A stretch of 64,000 nt of DNA from Novosphingobium pentaromativorans US6-1 (lineage in GTDB: Bacteria > Pseudomonadota > Alphaproteobacteria > Sphingomonadales > Sphingomonadaceae): positions 1 to 64,000 of the forward strand of contig NZ_CP009292.1 in the NCBI RefSeq assembly GCF_000767465.1, given 5' to 3'. Both the position numbers and the translations under genes were made by a program. Numbering within the stretch: position 1 is the stretch's first letter; every line of letters begins with the position of its first letter. Positions 1-8,896 of the stretch are shown in pieces. Under the pieces are notes generated by a model. The model did not search any database and had not been told where the DNA came from. It saw nothing but the letters and a program-made list of their open reading frames with translations.

Positions 1-1206
1 ATGGCGACCCATCCCAGTCTTGAAATTCAGCCTGACGAATTGACCAATGACGGCCTTGGCCTGCTGCACAGGAAGGCCCTGACCATCCTGAAACGGATCA
101 GGGACGGTGCACTCGATCCGGAAACCGGTCACAAGGTCGGGCCCTCCTTCCCCATTTCAAAAGCAGCCTCGCTCGTCGGTCGAACAGCTTCTGCCATTCG
201 CGAGGCCGAGCGCGACGGGAGGCTGCCGCCGCGAGACCGGACCGCCTCGGGTCACCGCGTGCAATATACTCTCCAGGAACTCGATCACATGCGCGAGGTC
301 TTCGGGACGCGGCCGTGGCGCGAGCCGACCGATACGCCGGCGATCATTTCGGTGTCGAACTTCAAGGGCGGCGTCGGCAAGTCCACGATCGCCCTGCACC
401 TTGCCCAACATTTCGCCATCCGCGGCTACCGCGTGCTGTTCATCGACTGCGACAGCCAGGCCAGCTCGACGATGATGTTCGGCTATCGGCCCGACGTCGA
501 CCTTGGCGAGGATGACACTCTCTATGGGCACTTCCATAATCCCGAACTGCTCGGCGTGCGTTCGATCATCCGCAAGACGCATTTCTTCGGGCTCGATCTG
601 ATTCCGGCGAACCTCAAGCTCTACAATCTGGAGTACGAGATCGCGGGCTACCTCGCGCAGCACCAGAGCTTCGATATCATCGATCTCATTGCCCAGGCCA
701 TCGACAGTGTCGTGGACGATTATGACATCGTCATCATGGACCCGCCGCCGGCGCTGGGCATGGTGTCCATGGCCGTGCTTCAGGCGGCCAACGCGATGGT
801 CATTCCGATGCCGCCGAGCGTCATCGACTTTGCCTCGACAGTCTCGTTCATCGACATGGCTCGCACGACGATGCACCAGCTCGAGAAGCTGGGTGGCAGG
901 GTCAAGCCGGCCTATAATTTCATTCGCCTGGTTGGCAGCCGTGTCGACGAGAGCAAGTCGATGCACCGGGAAATTCTCTCGATGATGCGGCAGGTGTTTG
1001 GAGGCTCGATGATCAACTCGGTGCTAAAGACCAGTGCCGAGATCGACAATGCCAGCTCACGCATGAAGACGGTTTTCGAGCTCGACAGACCGGTGACTTC
1101 CCATGAGGTGCACAACCGCTGCGTCAAGTTTCTCGGCGATGTCTGCCATGACATCGAGCAGGATGTTCTGCGCTCGTGGGCGAGCCGCGCGGAGCATATG
1201 ACGTGA
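1..1206 (+). CDS. parA: ParA/RepA-type plasmid partition ATPase
   Basis: This is the ATPase that moves replicon copies apart by acting on ParB-parS complexes on the nucleoid. The 401-residue protein has an N-terminal MerR-like helix-turn-helix (about residues 50-100, ending in a TASGHRVQYT-type wing), as in RepA proteins of repABC replicons. The deviant Walker A motif FKGGVGKST lies at 121-129, the A' motif DCDSQAS near 149-155, and the Walker B-like VIMDPPPALG near 245. Length and order fit RepA/ParA type Ia. The DNA-binding N-terminus suggests that it represses its own operon. The coding region starts at base 1, so no upstream signal can be judged. parB follows after a spacer with two palindromes. 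Confidence 0.95.
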   Translation: MATHPSLEIQPDELTNDGLGLLHRKALTILKRIRDGALDPETGHKVGPSFPISKAASLVGRTASAIREAERDGRLPPRDRTASGHRVQYTLQELDHMREVFGTRPWREPTDTPAIISVSNFKGGVGKSTIALHLAQHFAIRGYRVLFIDCDSQASSTMMFGYRPDVDLGEDDTLYGHFHNPELLGVRSIIRKTHFFGLDLIPANLKLYNLEYEIAGYLAQHQSFDIIDLIAQAIDSVVDDYDIVIMDPPPALGMVSMAVLQAANAMVIPMPPSVIDFASTVSFIDMARTTMHQLEKLGGRVKPAYNFIRLVGSRVDESKSMHREILSMMRQVFGGSMINSVLKTSAEIDNASSRMKTVFELDRPVTSHEVHNRCVKFLGDVCHDIEQDVLRSWASRAEHMT

Positions 1207-1209
1207 CCG

Positions 1210-1225
1210 GTTGCCACGTGGCAAC
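1210..1225. promoter_or_regulatory. parS: Candidate parS centromere, copy 1
   Basis: Perfect 16-bp palindrome GTTGCCACGTGGCAAC just after the parA stop. The outer GTT...AAC half-sites match the known repABC parS pattern (GTTNNNNGCNNNNAAC), except that the central pair is CG. An identical copy lies at 1323-1338. The position between parA and parB supports a ParB binding site. ParB binding is inferred. Confidence 0.8.
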
Positions 1226-1322
1226 TCGAGGGCAGGGTGCCCCCAAGGCGGCTCATGCGCGGGGTATGAACTTCGCCATGAGTGGTTCGAACGAGAGCAT
1301 TGGCGAAGGTGAAGGTGGGCTT

Positions 1323-1338
1323 GTTGCCACGTGGCAAC
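1323..1338. promoter_or_regulatory. parS: Candidate parS centromere, copy 2
   Basis: Second perfect copy of GTTGCCACGTGGCAAC. Both copies are followed by TCGA. It lies 40 bases before the preferred parB start, so it argues against upstream parB starts that would place coding sequence across it. Confidence 0.8.
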
Positions 1339-1377
1339 TCGACCATGAATATGGCGGCAAAAGGCAGGAAATGGATC

Positions 1378-2355
1378 ATGGCTAAAGGCAATCGGGGCTT
1401 CGGCAGCAGCCTCACGGAAGGCTTGGACGATAGCGAACTCGACGTCTCGGCGCCGGCTGAAAGCATCATGGCCAGTCGCAGCCAGACACTTGCCCGTCTC
1501 GCTTCGGGCAAAGTGGTCACCGACCGCACCGAGTGGGTCGACCCGGCTCGCTGCAGGCCCTGGCGACTGCACAATCGCGATGTCGATCACCTCAACGAGG
1601 AGACCTGCCGCGACCTAATTGATGCGTTTCTATCCGCCAAGAAGCAGCGCATCCCGGCCATCGTCCGCAAGCTCCATGACGACCCGGAATTCGACTACGA
1701 GATCATCGCCGGCGTGCGCAGGTGGTGGACCGTGCAATGGCTGCGCGAGCACCACCATCCCGAGTACGAGTATCTTGTCACCATCCAGCACGTGTCCGAC
1801 GAGGAGGCGTTTCGCGTCTCCGATATCGAGAACCGGTCGCGCAAGGACATCTCGGATTGGGAGAGGGCGAATGAATATCTGCGCGCCCTGGATGAATTCT
1901 ACGACGGCTCACAGAGCGAGATGGCAGAGCACCTCAAGATCTCTCGCTCGTGGCTCACCCGCTTGCTGGACGTTGCGCGCTTGCCGAGCGAGATCGTGAA
2001 CGTCTTTGCCGATACGCATGACATCACCGTGCGTGTCGCCCGCGACCTCAAGCCTCTGACCGGCGATCAGCGGGCCCTCGCGTTTATGGCTGCCGAAGGT
2101 CGTGCCATCATTGCCGAGCGTAACGATCTGGGCGTCCGGTTGACCGGACCGGAAGTTGCCAAGCGCCTGGTCAAGGCAACCGTCGCAACATCGAAGAAGA
2201 GCGCGAAGGAAGAACTGCTCAAGACGCGCAAGGGCAAGCCGATGCTGCGCTATTCGCGTCCGGCCCGGGGAGGGCTCAATCTCAAGATACTTCCGCGCTC
2301 GGGTGCGACGAGCGATGAGATGCTCGAAGCCATTCGCGGCCTGCTCGAGGAGTGA
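1378..2355 (+). CDS. parB: ParB/RepB-type partition protein
   Basis: DNA-binding partner of ParA that should load at the palindromes upstream. It shows the ParB N-terminal fold with a nucleotide-binding motif of the GVRRWW type (usual form GERRxxA), then a helix-turn-helix around SEMAEHLKISRSWLTRLL, and a short C-terminal tail ending in a LEAIRGLLEE-type segment. The start at 1378 has AGGA eight bases upstream and gives 325 residues, the usual RepB size. An in-frame extension back to 1282 would run through the second parS copy and is unlikely. It is the second gene of the parAB operon, which ends at the hairpin at 2430. Confidence 0.93.
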   Translation: MAKGNRGFGSSLTEGLDDSELDVSAPAESIMASRSQTLARLASGKVVTDRTEWVDPARCRPWRLHNRDVDHLNEETCRDLIDAFLSAKKQRIPAIVRKLHDDPEFDYEIIAGVRRWWTVQWLREHHHPEYEYLVTIQHVSDEEAFRVSDIENRSRKDISDWERANEYLRALDEFYDGSQSEMAEHLKISRSWLTRLLDVARLPSEIVNVFADTHDITVRVARDLKPLTGDQRALAFMAAEGRAIIAERNDLGVRLTGPEVAKRLVKATVATSKKSAKEELLKTRKGKPMLRYSRPARGGLNLKILPRSGATSDEMLEAIRGLLEE

Positions 2356-2429
2356 CTGGAAAGAAGGAAGCGCGCTGCAGGCGCGGCACATCTGCTGGCA
2401 ACGCATCCCGATAAGATTGGAATGAGCCG

Positions 2430-2460
2430 AGGGGCCGGTTTGCACTGCAAACCGGCCCCT
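2430..2460 (+). terminator. Rho-independent-type terminator after parAB
   Basis: Near-perfect hairpin: GGGGCCGGTTTGCA pairs with TGCAAACCGGCCCC around a tiny loop, followed by a weak T-rich stretch (TGCTTGTTT). It lies 75 bases after the parB stop. The rest of 2356-2687 holds no gene that I can see. Confidence 0.8.
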
Positions 2461-2687
2461 GCTTGTTTCCGGGAACCGAGCGGGGCTTCAAATACCCTGA
2501 CGGCTGGCGTTCGGCGGTGTTGGTGCGGAAAAATCGCAGCACGGGGCCGCAGGAGCGCAGGGCTTCGTTATATGGTGAAAAGGTCATGAAGTTGTCGATT
2601 TTGCGCTCTGCGGCCTTCTGGCGCGCCTAAAAAATAGGCAGAGCTCCCGGGTCAGGCAGATCAGCAGCCTGTCCCGGCAGCCATCGG

Positions 2688-3884
2688 TTAGTCTTCATCG
2701 TCCAACGCTTCAGGTGAAATGCGCCGCAGCAAATCGTCTATGGCGCCCATGGAGGATTCAAAGTCGTCGATCGCTTCGGGCGAAAAGGCAAACTCGCGCT
2801 TGTCGGGAACAAGGCCGGCCTGATCGGCCTCGAGCGGGGCGAACCTGTACATGGTGGCTGCATTGCGCGACGTCTCGCCTCTGACCACCCCGGACTGCGA
2901 GAGCGTCGCCATGATCGTGCGCACGCCCAGGCGCGACGCGCCGATGATCCTTTCGATCTGGGCGCCGCGCAACTTACCGAAGCCAGCAAGGTAATAAGCA
3001 ACATCACCGGCGCGGCCGTTCGAACGCCGGCCCTGAAGCCCTTCCCGAATGAGCTCAGCGTCCGCCCTCGCTTCGATGAGTCGGCGGTCGAGAGACCAAA
3101 GCGCATCGCGAAGCGCCGCGAAGGCATCCCGGTCCAGGAGGGAAGGGTGATGGGAAAAGGTAAGGTCGTCATCGAAGGGATCGGACGTAGCCTCCTTGAA
3201 CGTGAGGAGGCCAGGCAGCGGGGCGGCGAGAGGCAGGCCGCGCAGCGGCGAAAGGTAAGTGCCCGCCAGAATGTCCAGTGCCCAGCGCGAGTGGGCATGC
3301 TCACTGGTCTCTACCGCAATGCTCGATCGCGGCCCCCTGATCAGTTCGATCCCGCGTTCCTGCCTCGAGAAGCGCGGCGACTGACGGGCTGCAGTGAAAA
3401 GCGCGGCCAGCGGGCCAAAAGGCAAGTCGGTATCAGGCACGGCGATCTCGGCGATCTCGGCGATCAGGGCGCGGGCCTCGGCAATCAATGCATGCGCATC
3501 TTCGTGACCTTCGTTCGCATTGAGATCGACCGGGGCAAGGAAAGCGTCTGCCAGCTTTTGTGAAGCCTCAGCCAGCTGCCTCCAGGGATTGTGCTGGAAT
3601 TCGGTGAGGATGGCCTGGCACAAGGAACGAGGTGCGCGCAGCTTGTGTGCAGAGACATCCGAAAGCGTGCTCAGACCGGCAAACCAGTCGAAAAAACGCT
3701 CGTCGGTGAAGGAATGTCCTTCCTGGCGCAGCGCGGTCACGAGGCATTCGCGGATCAGTCGACCGGCAAGGACGCGCAATGTGCCGTCGCTGGCCTGGGA
3801 CAAGGACGCCTGGACCCTGCCAAGGTACAGTGCGCCAAGCACCGCGGGATCGATTTCCGGGGAATTGCCTTCAAACTCGCCCAT
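2688..3884 (-). CDS. Unknown replicon-maintenance-type protein with C-terminal winged-helix-like region
   Basis: A 398-residue soluble protein with no signal peptide or membrane segment. From about 290 to 350 it has a stretch resembling a winged helix-turn-helix (LRGAQIERIIGASRLGVRTIMATLSQSG), followed by a wing-like turn. The overall layout, an alpha-helical N-terminus plus a C-terminal HTH in plasmid DNA, recalls the DUF1612/RHE_PE00001-type proteins of rhizobial and sphingomonad plasmids, but that link is from memory and weak. It converges on parAB. A perfect 9-bp inverted repeat sits just upstream and may be its own operator. It could be a plasmid regulator or a distant replication protein; I cannot decide. 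Confidence 0.6.
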   Translation of the reverse strand: MGEFEGNSPEIDPAVLGALYLGRVQASLSQASDGTLRVLAGRLIRECLVTALRQEGHSFTDERFFDWFAGLSTLSDVSAHKLRAPRSLCQAILTEFQHNPWRQLAEASQKLADAFLAPVDLNANEGHEDAHALIAEARALIAEIAEIAVPDTDLPFGPLAALFTAARQSPRFSRQERGIELIRGPRSSIAVETSEHAHSRWALDILAGTYLSPLRGLPLAAPLPGLLTFKEATSDPFDDDLTFSHHPSLLDRDAFAALRDALWSLDRRLIEARADAELIREGLQGRRSNGRAGDVAYYLAGFGKLRGAQIERIIGASRLGVRTIMATLSQSGVVRGETSRNAATMYRFAPLEADQAGLVPDKREFAFSPEAIDDFESSMGAIDDLLRRISPEALDDED

Positions 3885-3918
3885 AAAAACCTTTTACTTC
3901 ATTGGGATGGGAAAAATT

Positions 3919-3944
3919 GTATAGCTAACTTCCAATAGCTATAC
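3919..3944. promoter_or_regulatory. Perfect inverted repeat, candidate operator
   Basis: GTATAGCTA and TAGCTATAC are exact reverse complements separated by 8 bases. The repeat lies 35 bases upstream of the minus-strand gene ending at 2688, in an AT-rich stretch. The symmetry and position suggest a site for a dimeric regulator, possibly that gene's own product. Confidence 0.6.
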
Positions 3945-4008
3945 ACCCTCTTTGACTCAATGTCATTGAGAGCCCGTCCCTGCGCCTGTGCTGCCCTGGC
4001 CTGACCGT

Positions 4009-4890
4009 TCAGGCAAGCTCATGGGTGCGATGTAGCTGGGCTTCGATGGCGGCGATGAGATCTCCGGGACCGGCAAGCAGATGCTCGGCGTGGTGGCCCG
4101 CCATCCAGCCGACCGTCCGCCGATCCGAAAAACCGGACAGGCGCGGCTTCGCAACGCCTTGGTGGACATAGCTCTCGGGCATGACCGTGATGCCAAGCCC
4201 GGCGGCTACCATCTCCAGAACCCGTTCATCATTGGTGGAGCGCAGTGAGAAATGCGGCCTGACGCCCCGTTCGGTGAAATGCCGGCTGACGTCCGATAGG
4301 GCTTCGCAATGACGGCGCACGATCATGACTTCACCGACAAGCTGTTCTCCATCGATCGCTTCCATGCCGGCCAGGGCATGTTTCCGCGGCATGGCCAATA
4401 CGTAGCCTTCGTTCAGGATCCGGCGTTCGAGAAAGCGCTCGGCGCCCCTGTCGACGAGTGTTAGGGCCAGGTCGATACGTCCCTTTGCGAGCTGGCTGGC
4501 CAGTTCCCGTTCGCTTCCGAACACGAGTTCGAACCGATAGGTCTCCTGCGGTCGCACCCCCGCGATGGCGGCGGCGATGGGGCCCGCCGGGATGCTGGAC
4601 AGTGCGCCGAGCCGCAGCGAGGGCAGGGCGCTCGCCGGTTCCATTGCCTGCTGCGCCAGGTTGAATTCCCGCTCGATCCTGCGGGCGTGGGCAAGAAGCC
4701 GCGATCCGGCATCGGTCAGTTCCACCCGCTGGTTCGATCTCACGAACAGCGCGTGGCCGAGAAGGCGCTCGAGTTTTGCGACGCCCACGGACAGGGTCGG
4801 CTGAGAAACATTGCAATGTACTGCCGCACGGGAGAAGTTGCCTTGGTCGACAACGGCGAGAAAATAGCGAAGCAGATAACGATCAAGCAC
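4009..4890 (-). CDS. LysR-family transcriptional regulator
   Basis: 293 residues, the normal LysR size. The N-terminal winged HTH (residues about 5-60, with FSRAAVHCNVSQPTLSVGVAKLE) is followed by the linker helix and a periplasmic-binding-protein-like effector domain. It is divergent from the acyl-CoA dehydrogenase gene at 5008, with 117 bases between the starts. By the usual LysR arrangement it probably controls that gene and perhaps itself. The effector is unknown but may be a CoA-ester precursor or acid. Confidence 0.92.
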   Translation of the reverse strand: MLDRYLLRYFLAVVDQGNFSRAAVHCNVSQPTLSVGVAKLERLLGHALFVRSNQRVELTDAGSRLLAHARRIEREFNLAQQAMEPASALPSLRLGALSSIPAGPIAAAIAGVRPQETYRFELVFGSERELASQLAKGRIDLALTLVDRGAERFLERRILNEGYVLAMPRKHALAGMEAIDGEQLVGEVMIVRRHCEALSDVSRHFTERGVRPHFSLRSTNDERVLEMVAAGLGITVMPESYVHQGVAKPRLSGFSDRRTVGWMAGHHAEHLLAGPGDLIAAIEAQLHRTHELA

Positions 4891-5007
4891 GGGCAGGCTC
4901 CGGCGGCGGACTGGCCGTATATAGATAGTGCTAATGATGTTGTTGGGGTAGGTTCAATTTTTCCTATGCACCGATCCGCGCTATCAGGCAGGGCAAGGAG
5001 AGAAGCG

Positions 5008-6153
5008 ATGACCGATTTCGATTTTGCCCTGGGCGAAACCGCCGATATGATCCGCGAGACCACTCGGCGCTTTGCTGCTGACCGGATCGCGCCACTGGCC
5101 GCCGAGATCGACGAGAAGGACTGGTTCCCGCGCGAGCTGTGGCCGCAGATGGGCGAACTCGGCCTGCATGGCATCACGGTTGAAGAACAGTGGGGCGGCC
5201 TCGGCCTGGGCTATCTCGAACATGTCGTGGCGCAGGAGGAAGTCGCCCGGGCCTCCGCCTCGATCGGCCTGTCCTACGGCGCGCATTCGAACCTGTGCGT
5301 CAACCAGATCCGGCGCTGGGGAAACGAGGAGCAGAAGGCGCGCTACCTGCCCAAGCTGATCTCGGGCGAACATGTCGGTAGCCTGGCAATGTCAGAGGCG
5401 GGCGCAGGCTCCGACGTCGTTTCGATGAAGTTGAAGGCCGAGAAGAAGGGCGACCGCTATGTCCTGAACGGCACCAAGTTCTGGATCACCAATGCACCTT
5501 ACGCCGATACCCTGGTGGTCTATACCAAGACCGGCGAAGGCTCGCGCGGGATCACGACGTTCCTGATCGAGAAGGACTTCAAGGGCTTCTCGATCGGTCA
5601 GAAGATCGACAAGGTCGGCATGCGGGGATCTCCCACGGCCGAATTGGTTTTCGACGATTGCGAGGTGCCGGAAGAGAACGTGATGGGGCCGGTCGGCGGC
5701 GGCGTCGGCGTGCTGATGTCGGGACTGGATTACGAGCGCACGGTGCTTTCGGGCATCCAGCTTGGCATCATGCAGGCCTGCCTCGACGTGGTGCTGCCCT
5801 ACGTGCGTGAGCGCAAGCAGTTCGGCAAGCCGATCGGGGCATTCCAGCTGATGCAGGCGAAGATTGCGGACATGTACGTCGCCCTCAACAGTGCGCGGGC
5901 CTATGTCTATGCGGTGGCGCGCGCCTGCGATGCGGGCAAGACGACGCGCTTCGATGCTGCCGGGGCGATTCTGCTGGCTTCGGAGAATGCCATGAAGACC
6001 GCGCTTGAGGCCGTTCAGGCGCTGGGCGGGGCAGGCTATACCAAGGACTGGCCGGTCGAACGCTTGATGCGCGATGCAAAACTGCTCGACATCGGTGCGG
6101 GAACCAATGAAATCAGGCGCATGCTGATCGGGCGGGAATTGATCGGCGCCTGA
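5008..6153 (+). CDS. Isovaleryl-CoA dehydrogenase-like acyl-CoA dehydrogenase
   Basis: FAD-dependent flavoenzyme that should insert a 2,3-double bond in a short branched acyl-CoA. The 381 residues match the family length. The N-terminal helical domain is followed by the FAD/substrate region (AMSEAGAGSD near 127-136) and WITNAPYAD near 159-167. The catalytic base is probably Glu243 in LDYERTVLSG, the position used by isovaleryl-CoA dehydrogenases rather than by short-chain butyryl-type enzymes. The start at 5008 has AAGGAGAG at 4995-5002; a much longer upstream reading would run through the LysR promoter. It is followed by the CitE-like gene 43 bases downstream, probably in one operon. Substrate could be isovaleryl-CoA or another branched acyl-CoA. 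Confidence 0.9.
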   Translation: MTDFDFALGETADMIRETTRRFAADRIAPLAAEIDEKDWFPRELWPQMGELGLHGITVEEQWGGLGLGYLEHVVAQEEVARASASIGLSYGAHSNLCVNQIRRWGNEEQKARYLPKLISGEHVGSLAMSEAGAGSDVVSMKLKAEKKGDRYVLNGTKFWITNAPYADTLVVYTKTGEGSRGITTFLIEKDFKGFSIGQKIDKVGMRGSPTAELVFDDCEVPEENVMGPVGGGVGVLMSGLDYERTVLSGIQLGIMQACLDVVLPYVRERKQFGKPIGAFQLMQAKIADMYVALNSARAYVYAVARACDAGKTTRFDAAGAILLASENAMKTALEAVQALGGAGYTKDWPVERLMRDAKLLDIGAGTNEIRRMLIGRELIGA

Positions 6154-6196
6154 GCGCAGGTGCAACCAGACTGGCCGAGACCATGCGGAGAATGCG

Positions 6197-7045
6197 ATGA
6201 AACTGCGTTCCTTGTTGTTCGTGCCGGCCGATCGGCCCGAGCGCTTTGCCAAGGCGGCCGCAAGCGGTGCGGATGCGCTGATCCTTGACCTTGAGGATTC
6301 GGTCGCCCCGGAGAAAAAGCAGGCCGGGCGCGAGGCGATCGCGGCGTGGCTGGCGGGTGAACGAAAGGCCCCCACGTTCGTGCGTGTCAATCCGCTCGAC
6401 GGCGATGTGACGACCGATGATCTCGGTGCCGTTTTGCCCGGAAAGCCGGATGGGATCGTCCTACCCAAGGCCGAAGGGGCGGCGAGTGTGCGCCGGCTTG
6501 CCGCGATGATGGCGCAGGTATCGACAGGGCAGGGGGCTTTGCCGCCGGTCCTGCCGATCGCCACGGAAACGCCCGCTGCCGTGTTTCAGTTGGGCACTTA
6601 CGGCGAAGTCGGCTCTCAGCTCGCGGGCCTAACCTGGGGCGCCGAGGATCTGCCGGCTGCAATCGGCGCGGCAACCTCGCGCGAGGAAGACGGCAGTTAT
6701 ACCGCTCCGTACGAAATGGTTCGCAGCCTGTGCCTGTTTGGCGCCCATGCCGCACAAGTCCCGGCGATTGAGACCGTCTTTCCGCGCATCGATGCCATCG
6801 ATGAACTCACCGCCTATGTCGCGCGGGCAAGGCGCGACGGGTTTACAGGGATGATGGCGATCCATCCTTCTCAAGTGGAAACGATCAATCGCGGTTTCAC
6901 GCCAAGCGAGGCGGAACTGGCCGATGCCCGCGCCATCGTCGAGGCCTTCGCCGCCAATCCGGGCGTAGGGGCCCTGAAGCTGGATGGAAAGATGATCGAC
7001 CGGCCGCATCAGGTGCAGGCGCGGCGCATTCTCGACTTGTCTTGA
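6197..7045 (+). CDS. CitE/HpcH-HpaI family CoA-ester lyase
   Basis: 282-residue TIM-barrel enzyme of the citrate lyase beta / malyl-CoA / citramalyl-CoA lyase group. The family start RSLLFVPADRPERFAKA and the metal-site region LILDLEDSVAP (about 27-37) are clear, and a second acidic loop occurs in TWGAEDLPAAIG. Such enzymes reversibly split hydroxyacyl-CoAs into acetyl- or propionyl-CoA and a keto acid. The pairing with an acyl-CoA dehydrogenase suggests breakdown of a branched or dicarboxylic CoA ester. The exact substrate cannot be read from the sequence. Confidence 0.87.
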   Translation: MKLRSLLFVPADRPERFAKAAASGADALILDLEDSVAPEKKQAGREAIAAWLAGERKAPTFVRVNPLDGDVTTDDLGAVLPGKPDGIVLPKAEGAASVRRLAAMMAQVSTGQGALPPVLPIATETPAAVFQLGTYGEVGSQLAGLTWGAEDLPAAIGAATSREEDGSYTAPYEMVRSLCLFGAHAAQVPAIETVFPRIDAIDELTAYVARARRDGFTGMMAIHPSQVETINRGFTPSEAELADARAIVEAFAANPGVGALKLDGKMIDRPHQVQARRILDLS

Positions 7046-7075
7046 TCCGAACGCGCGGGCGGGAGCCGCGAAAAT

Positions 7076-7735
7076 CTAGGGTTCCCGGCGGGGCAGGAGC
7101 ATCGTGGAAAGCATCGCCTCCTCAAGCAGGACGGGAAAGTCCTCGCTTTCGATCAGGAATGGTCCGGGACGATTGATGATCGCATTGTTGAGCACCCCGT
7201 ACATGACCTGGAAGGCGAAACGAACACGGTCGGGATTGACCCGATCCTGGTCGAACTCCGGCTGTGAGCGCAAGCGTTCCAGGAATGCCTCGGCGAGCCG
7301 GTTGGCATTGCGCCGGAACGGTTCCCAGGCCTCGGGCGAATCGAGGCTGACCTTGAAGGCGGAGCGGAAGAAGGTCTCCTGCAGCTGGTATCGTTCGACC
7401 TGACGGGCCATCAGCTTCGTCAGGATCTGGTCGAAAGGTGCAAAGCGCACGATGTCCTGCAACAAGGGGCCCGACTCGGCAGCGGCGAAGACCATGACGG
7501 CCTTGAACAGCGTGATCTTGTCGGGAAAGCGGGAGTAGAATGCGCCGGTCGAACAATCGGCCGCTGCGCAGATTTCATTGATGCTGACATCGTCGAACGG
7601 AACCTGGCGCGCGATGGCCAGGGCTTCCTGGATCAGGCGATCGCGCAAGGTCCGACTGCGTGCCTGAAGTGCTGGAATTACCCCGACTTTCGCCAGACTT
7701 TCCTCGATATCGAAATTTGCCGCCCCGTCGCCCAT
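7076..7735 (-). CDS. TetR/AcrR-family transcriptional regulator
   Basis: 219 residues with an N-terminal HTH (residues about 30-75, containing VSINEICAAADCSTGAFYSRFPDKITLF) and a C-terminal helical ligand domain. It is convergent with the CitE-like gene and divergent from the metallo-hydrolase gene at 7884, with 148 bases between. Probable repressor of that downstream group; the ligand is unknown. Confidence 0.9.
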   Translation of the reverse strand: MGDGAANFDIEESLAKVGVIPALQARSRTLRDRLIQEALAIARQVPFDDVSINEICAAADCSTGAFYSRFPDKITLFKAVMVFAAAESGPLLQDIVRFAPFDQILTKLMARQVERYQLQETFFRSAFKVSLDSPEAWEPFRRNANRLAEAFLERLRSQPEFDQDRVNPDRVRFAFQVMYGVLNNAIINRPGPFLIESEDFPVLLEEAMLSTMLLPRREP

Positions 7736-7883
7736 GCCTTTGGGATCGCCGATCAGGCCTGCCTTGTCCAGCCATTAGAAAACCGAACAAGACTCGCATT
7801 CGTATTGACGACGGCTCGCACTCGATGATAGATCACTGGCAACCGGCTCAATGCCGCACCCCATTGTGGAGGAGAGGAATTCG

Positions 7884-8882
7884 ATGTTTTCCGAATCGCA
7901 CCTGCCCATGCTCAACCGGCGCAACATGCTGCGCGCAGCGATGGCCCTGACTGCCGGCGGAATGATCGCTGCACCGGCCATGTCGCTGGCCGCACCGGCC
8001 GTCGGACCGCAGGCCGGGACCGCCAAGGGCGCAAAGCTCGTCCTGCTGGGAACCAAGGGTGGCCCGCGTGTCGGCGGCAAACGCTCGAATCCGGCCAATG
8101 CACTCGTTGTCGACGACAATGTCTATGTCATCGACACCGGCATGGGGGTAACCTCGCAGTTCGTGAAGGCGGGGCTCAACCTGTCCGATATTCGCGCGAT
8201 CTTCATTTCGCACATGCATTCCGATCACGAACTCGAATTCGGCAATCTCGTTTACAACATGTGGGCGGCCGGCGTGCTGCGACGACCGATCGACGCCTAT
8301 GGTCCGGCGGGCATGGAGGCCCTTGCCGCGGACTACTGGCACCTCAACCGCGAGGACATCCGCATCCGCATGGCCGACGAGGGCAAGCCGCACCCCGGCA
8401 CTTTCGTGCGCGCGCACGACTTCCGCCAATCGCAGGGCACGGTCATGGCCGCAGATGGCGTGACGGTTACCGCCTTCACGACGCCGCACCCGCCGATGGA
8501 GAACCTCGCCTACCGGTTCGAGACGCCTTACGGCTCGGTCGTCTATTCGGGCGACACCGCCTACAATCCGGCGCTGGCCGATTTCGCCAGGGGCGCCGAT
8601 GTGCTCGTGCACGAAGTGCTCTACGTCCCGGGTGTCGATGCGCTGGTGAAGCGCGCCAACGGGACACCGGCATTCCGCAACCACATCCTTGAAAGCCATA
8701 CCGCAGCCGAGCAGGTCGGCATGATCGCCAAGCGCGCGGGTGTGAAGAAACTGGTGCTCAGCCACTTCGTGCCGGGAGACATGGATTGGATCACCGACGA
8801 CATGTGGCGCGACGAAGTCGCCAAGCACTACAAGGGCGAGATAGTGGTCGGACGCGACCTGATGGAAATTCCGCTCGGATAA
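7884..8882 (+). CDS. Tat-exported metallo-beta-lactamase-fold hydrolase
   Basis: 332-residue zinc hydrolase. The N-terminus has a twin-arginine export signal (NRRNMLRAAMALTAGG) followed by an Ala-rich cleavage region near 35. The metal motif HMHSDH is at 110-115, and further ligand candidates occur in SGDTAYN and LSHFVPGD. This matches the arylsulfatase/lactonase/RNase Z-like superfamily rather than true beta-lactamases. The start at 7884 has GAGGAGAG upstream. It acts in the periplasm, and the next gene is an outer-membrane porin-like protein 14 bases on, so a hydrolyse-and-import role is plausible. The substrate is not identifiable. Confidence 0.88.
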   Translation: MFSESHLPMLNRRNMLRAAMALTAGGMIAAPAMSLAAPAVGPQAGTAKGAKLVLLGTKGGPRVGGKRSNPANALVVDDNVYVIDTGMGVTSQFVKAGLNLSDIRAIFISHMHSDHELEFGNLVYNMWAAGVLRRPIDAYGPAGMEALAADYWHLNREDIRIRMADEGKPHPGTFVRAHDFRQSQGTVMAADGVTVTAFTTPHPPMENLAYRFETPYGSVVYSGDTAYNPALADFARGADVLVHEVLYVPGVDALVKRANGTPAFRNHILESHTAAEQVGMIAKRAGVKKLVLSHFVPGDMDWITDDMWRDEVAKHYKGEIVVGRDLMEIPLG

Positions 8883-8896
8883 GAAAAGCCTGGAAC

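Noticed and set aside
1282..1377. Longer parB start at 1282
   Set aside because: It would make the second parS copy coding and has no good ribosome site. The start at 1378 fits the family.
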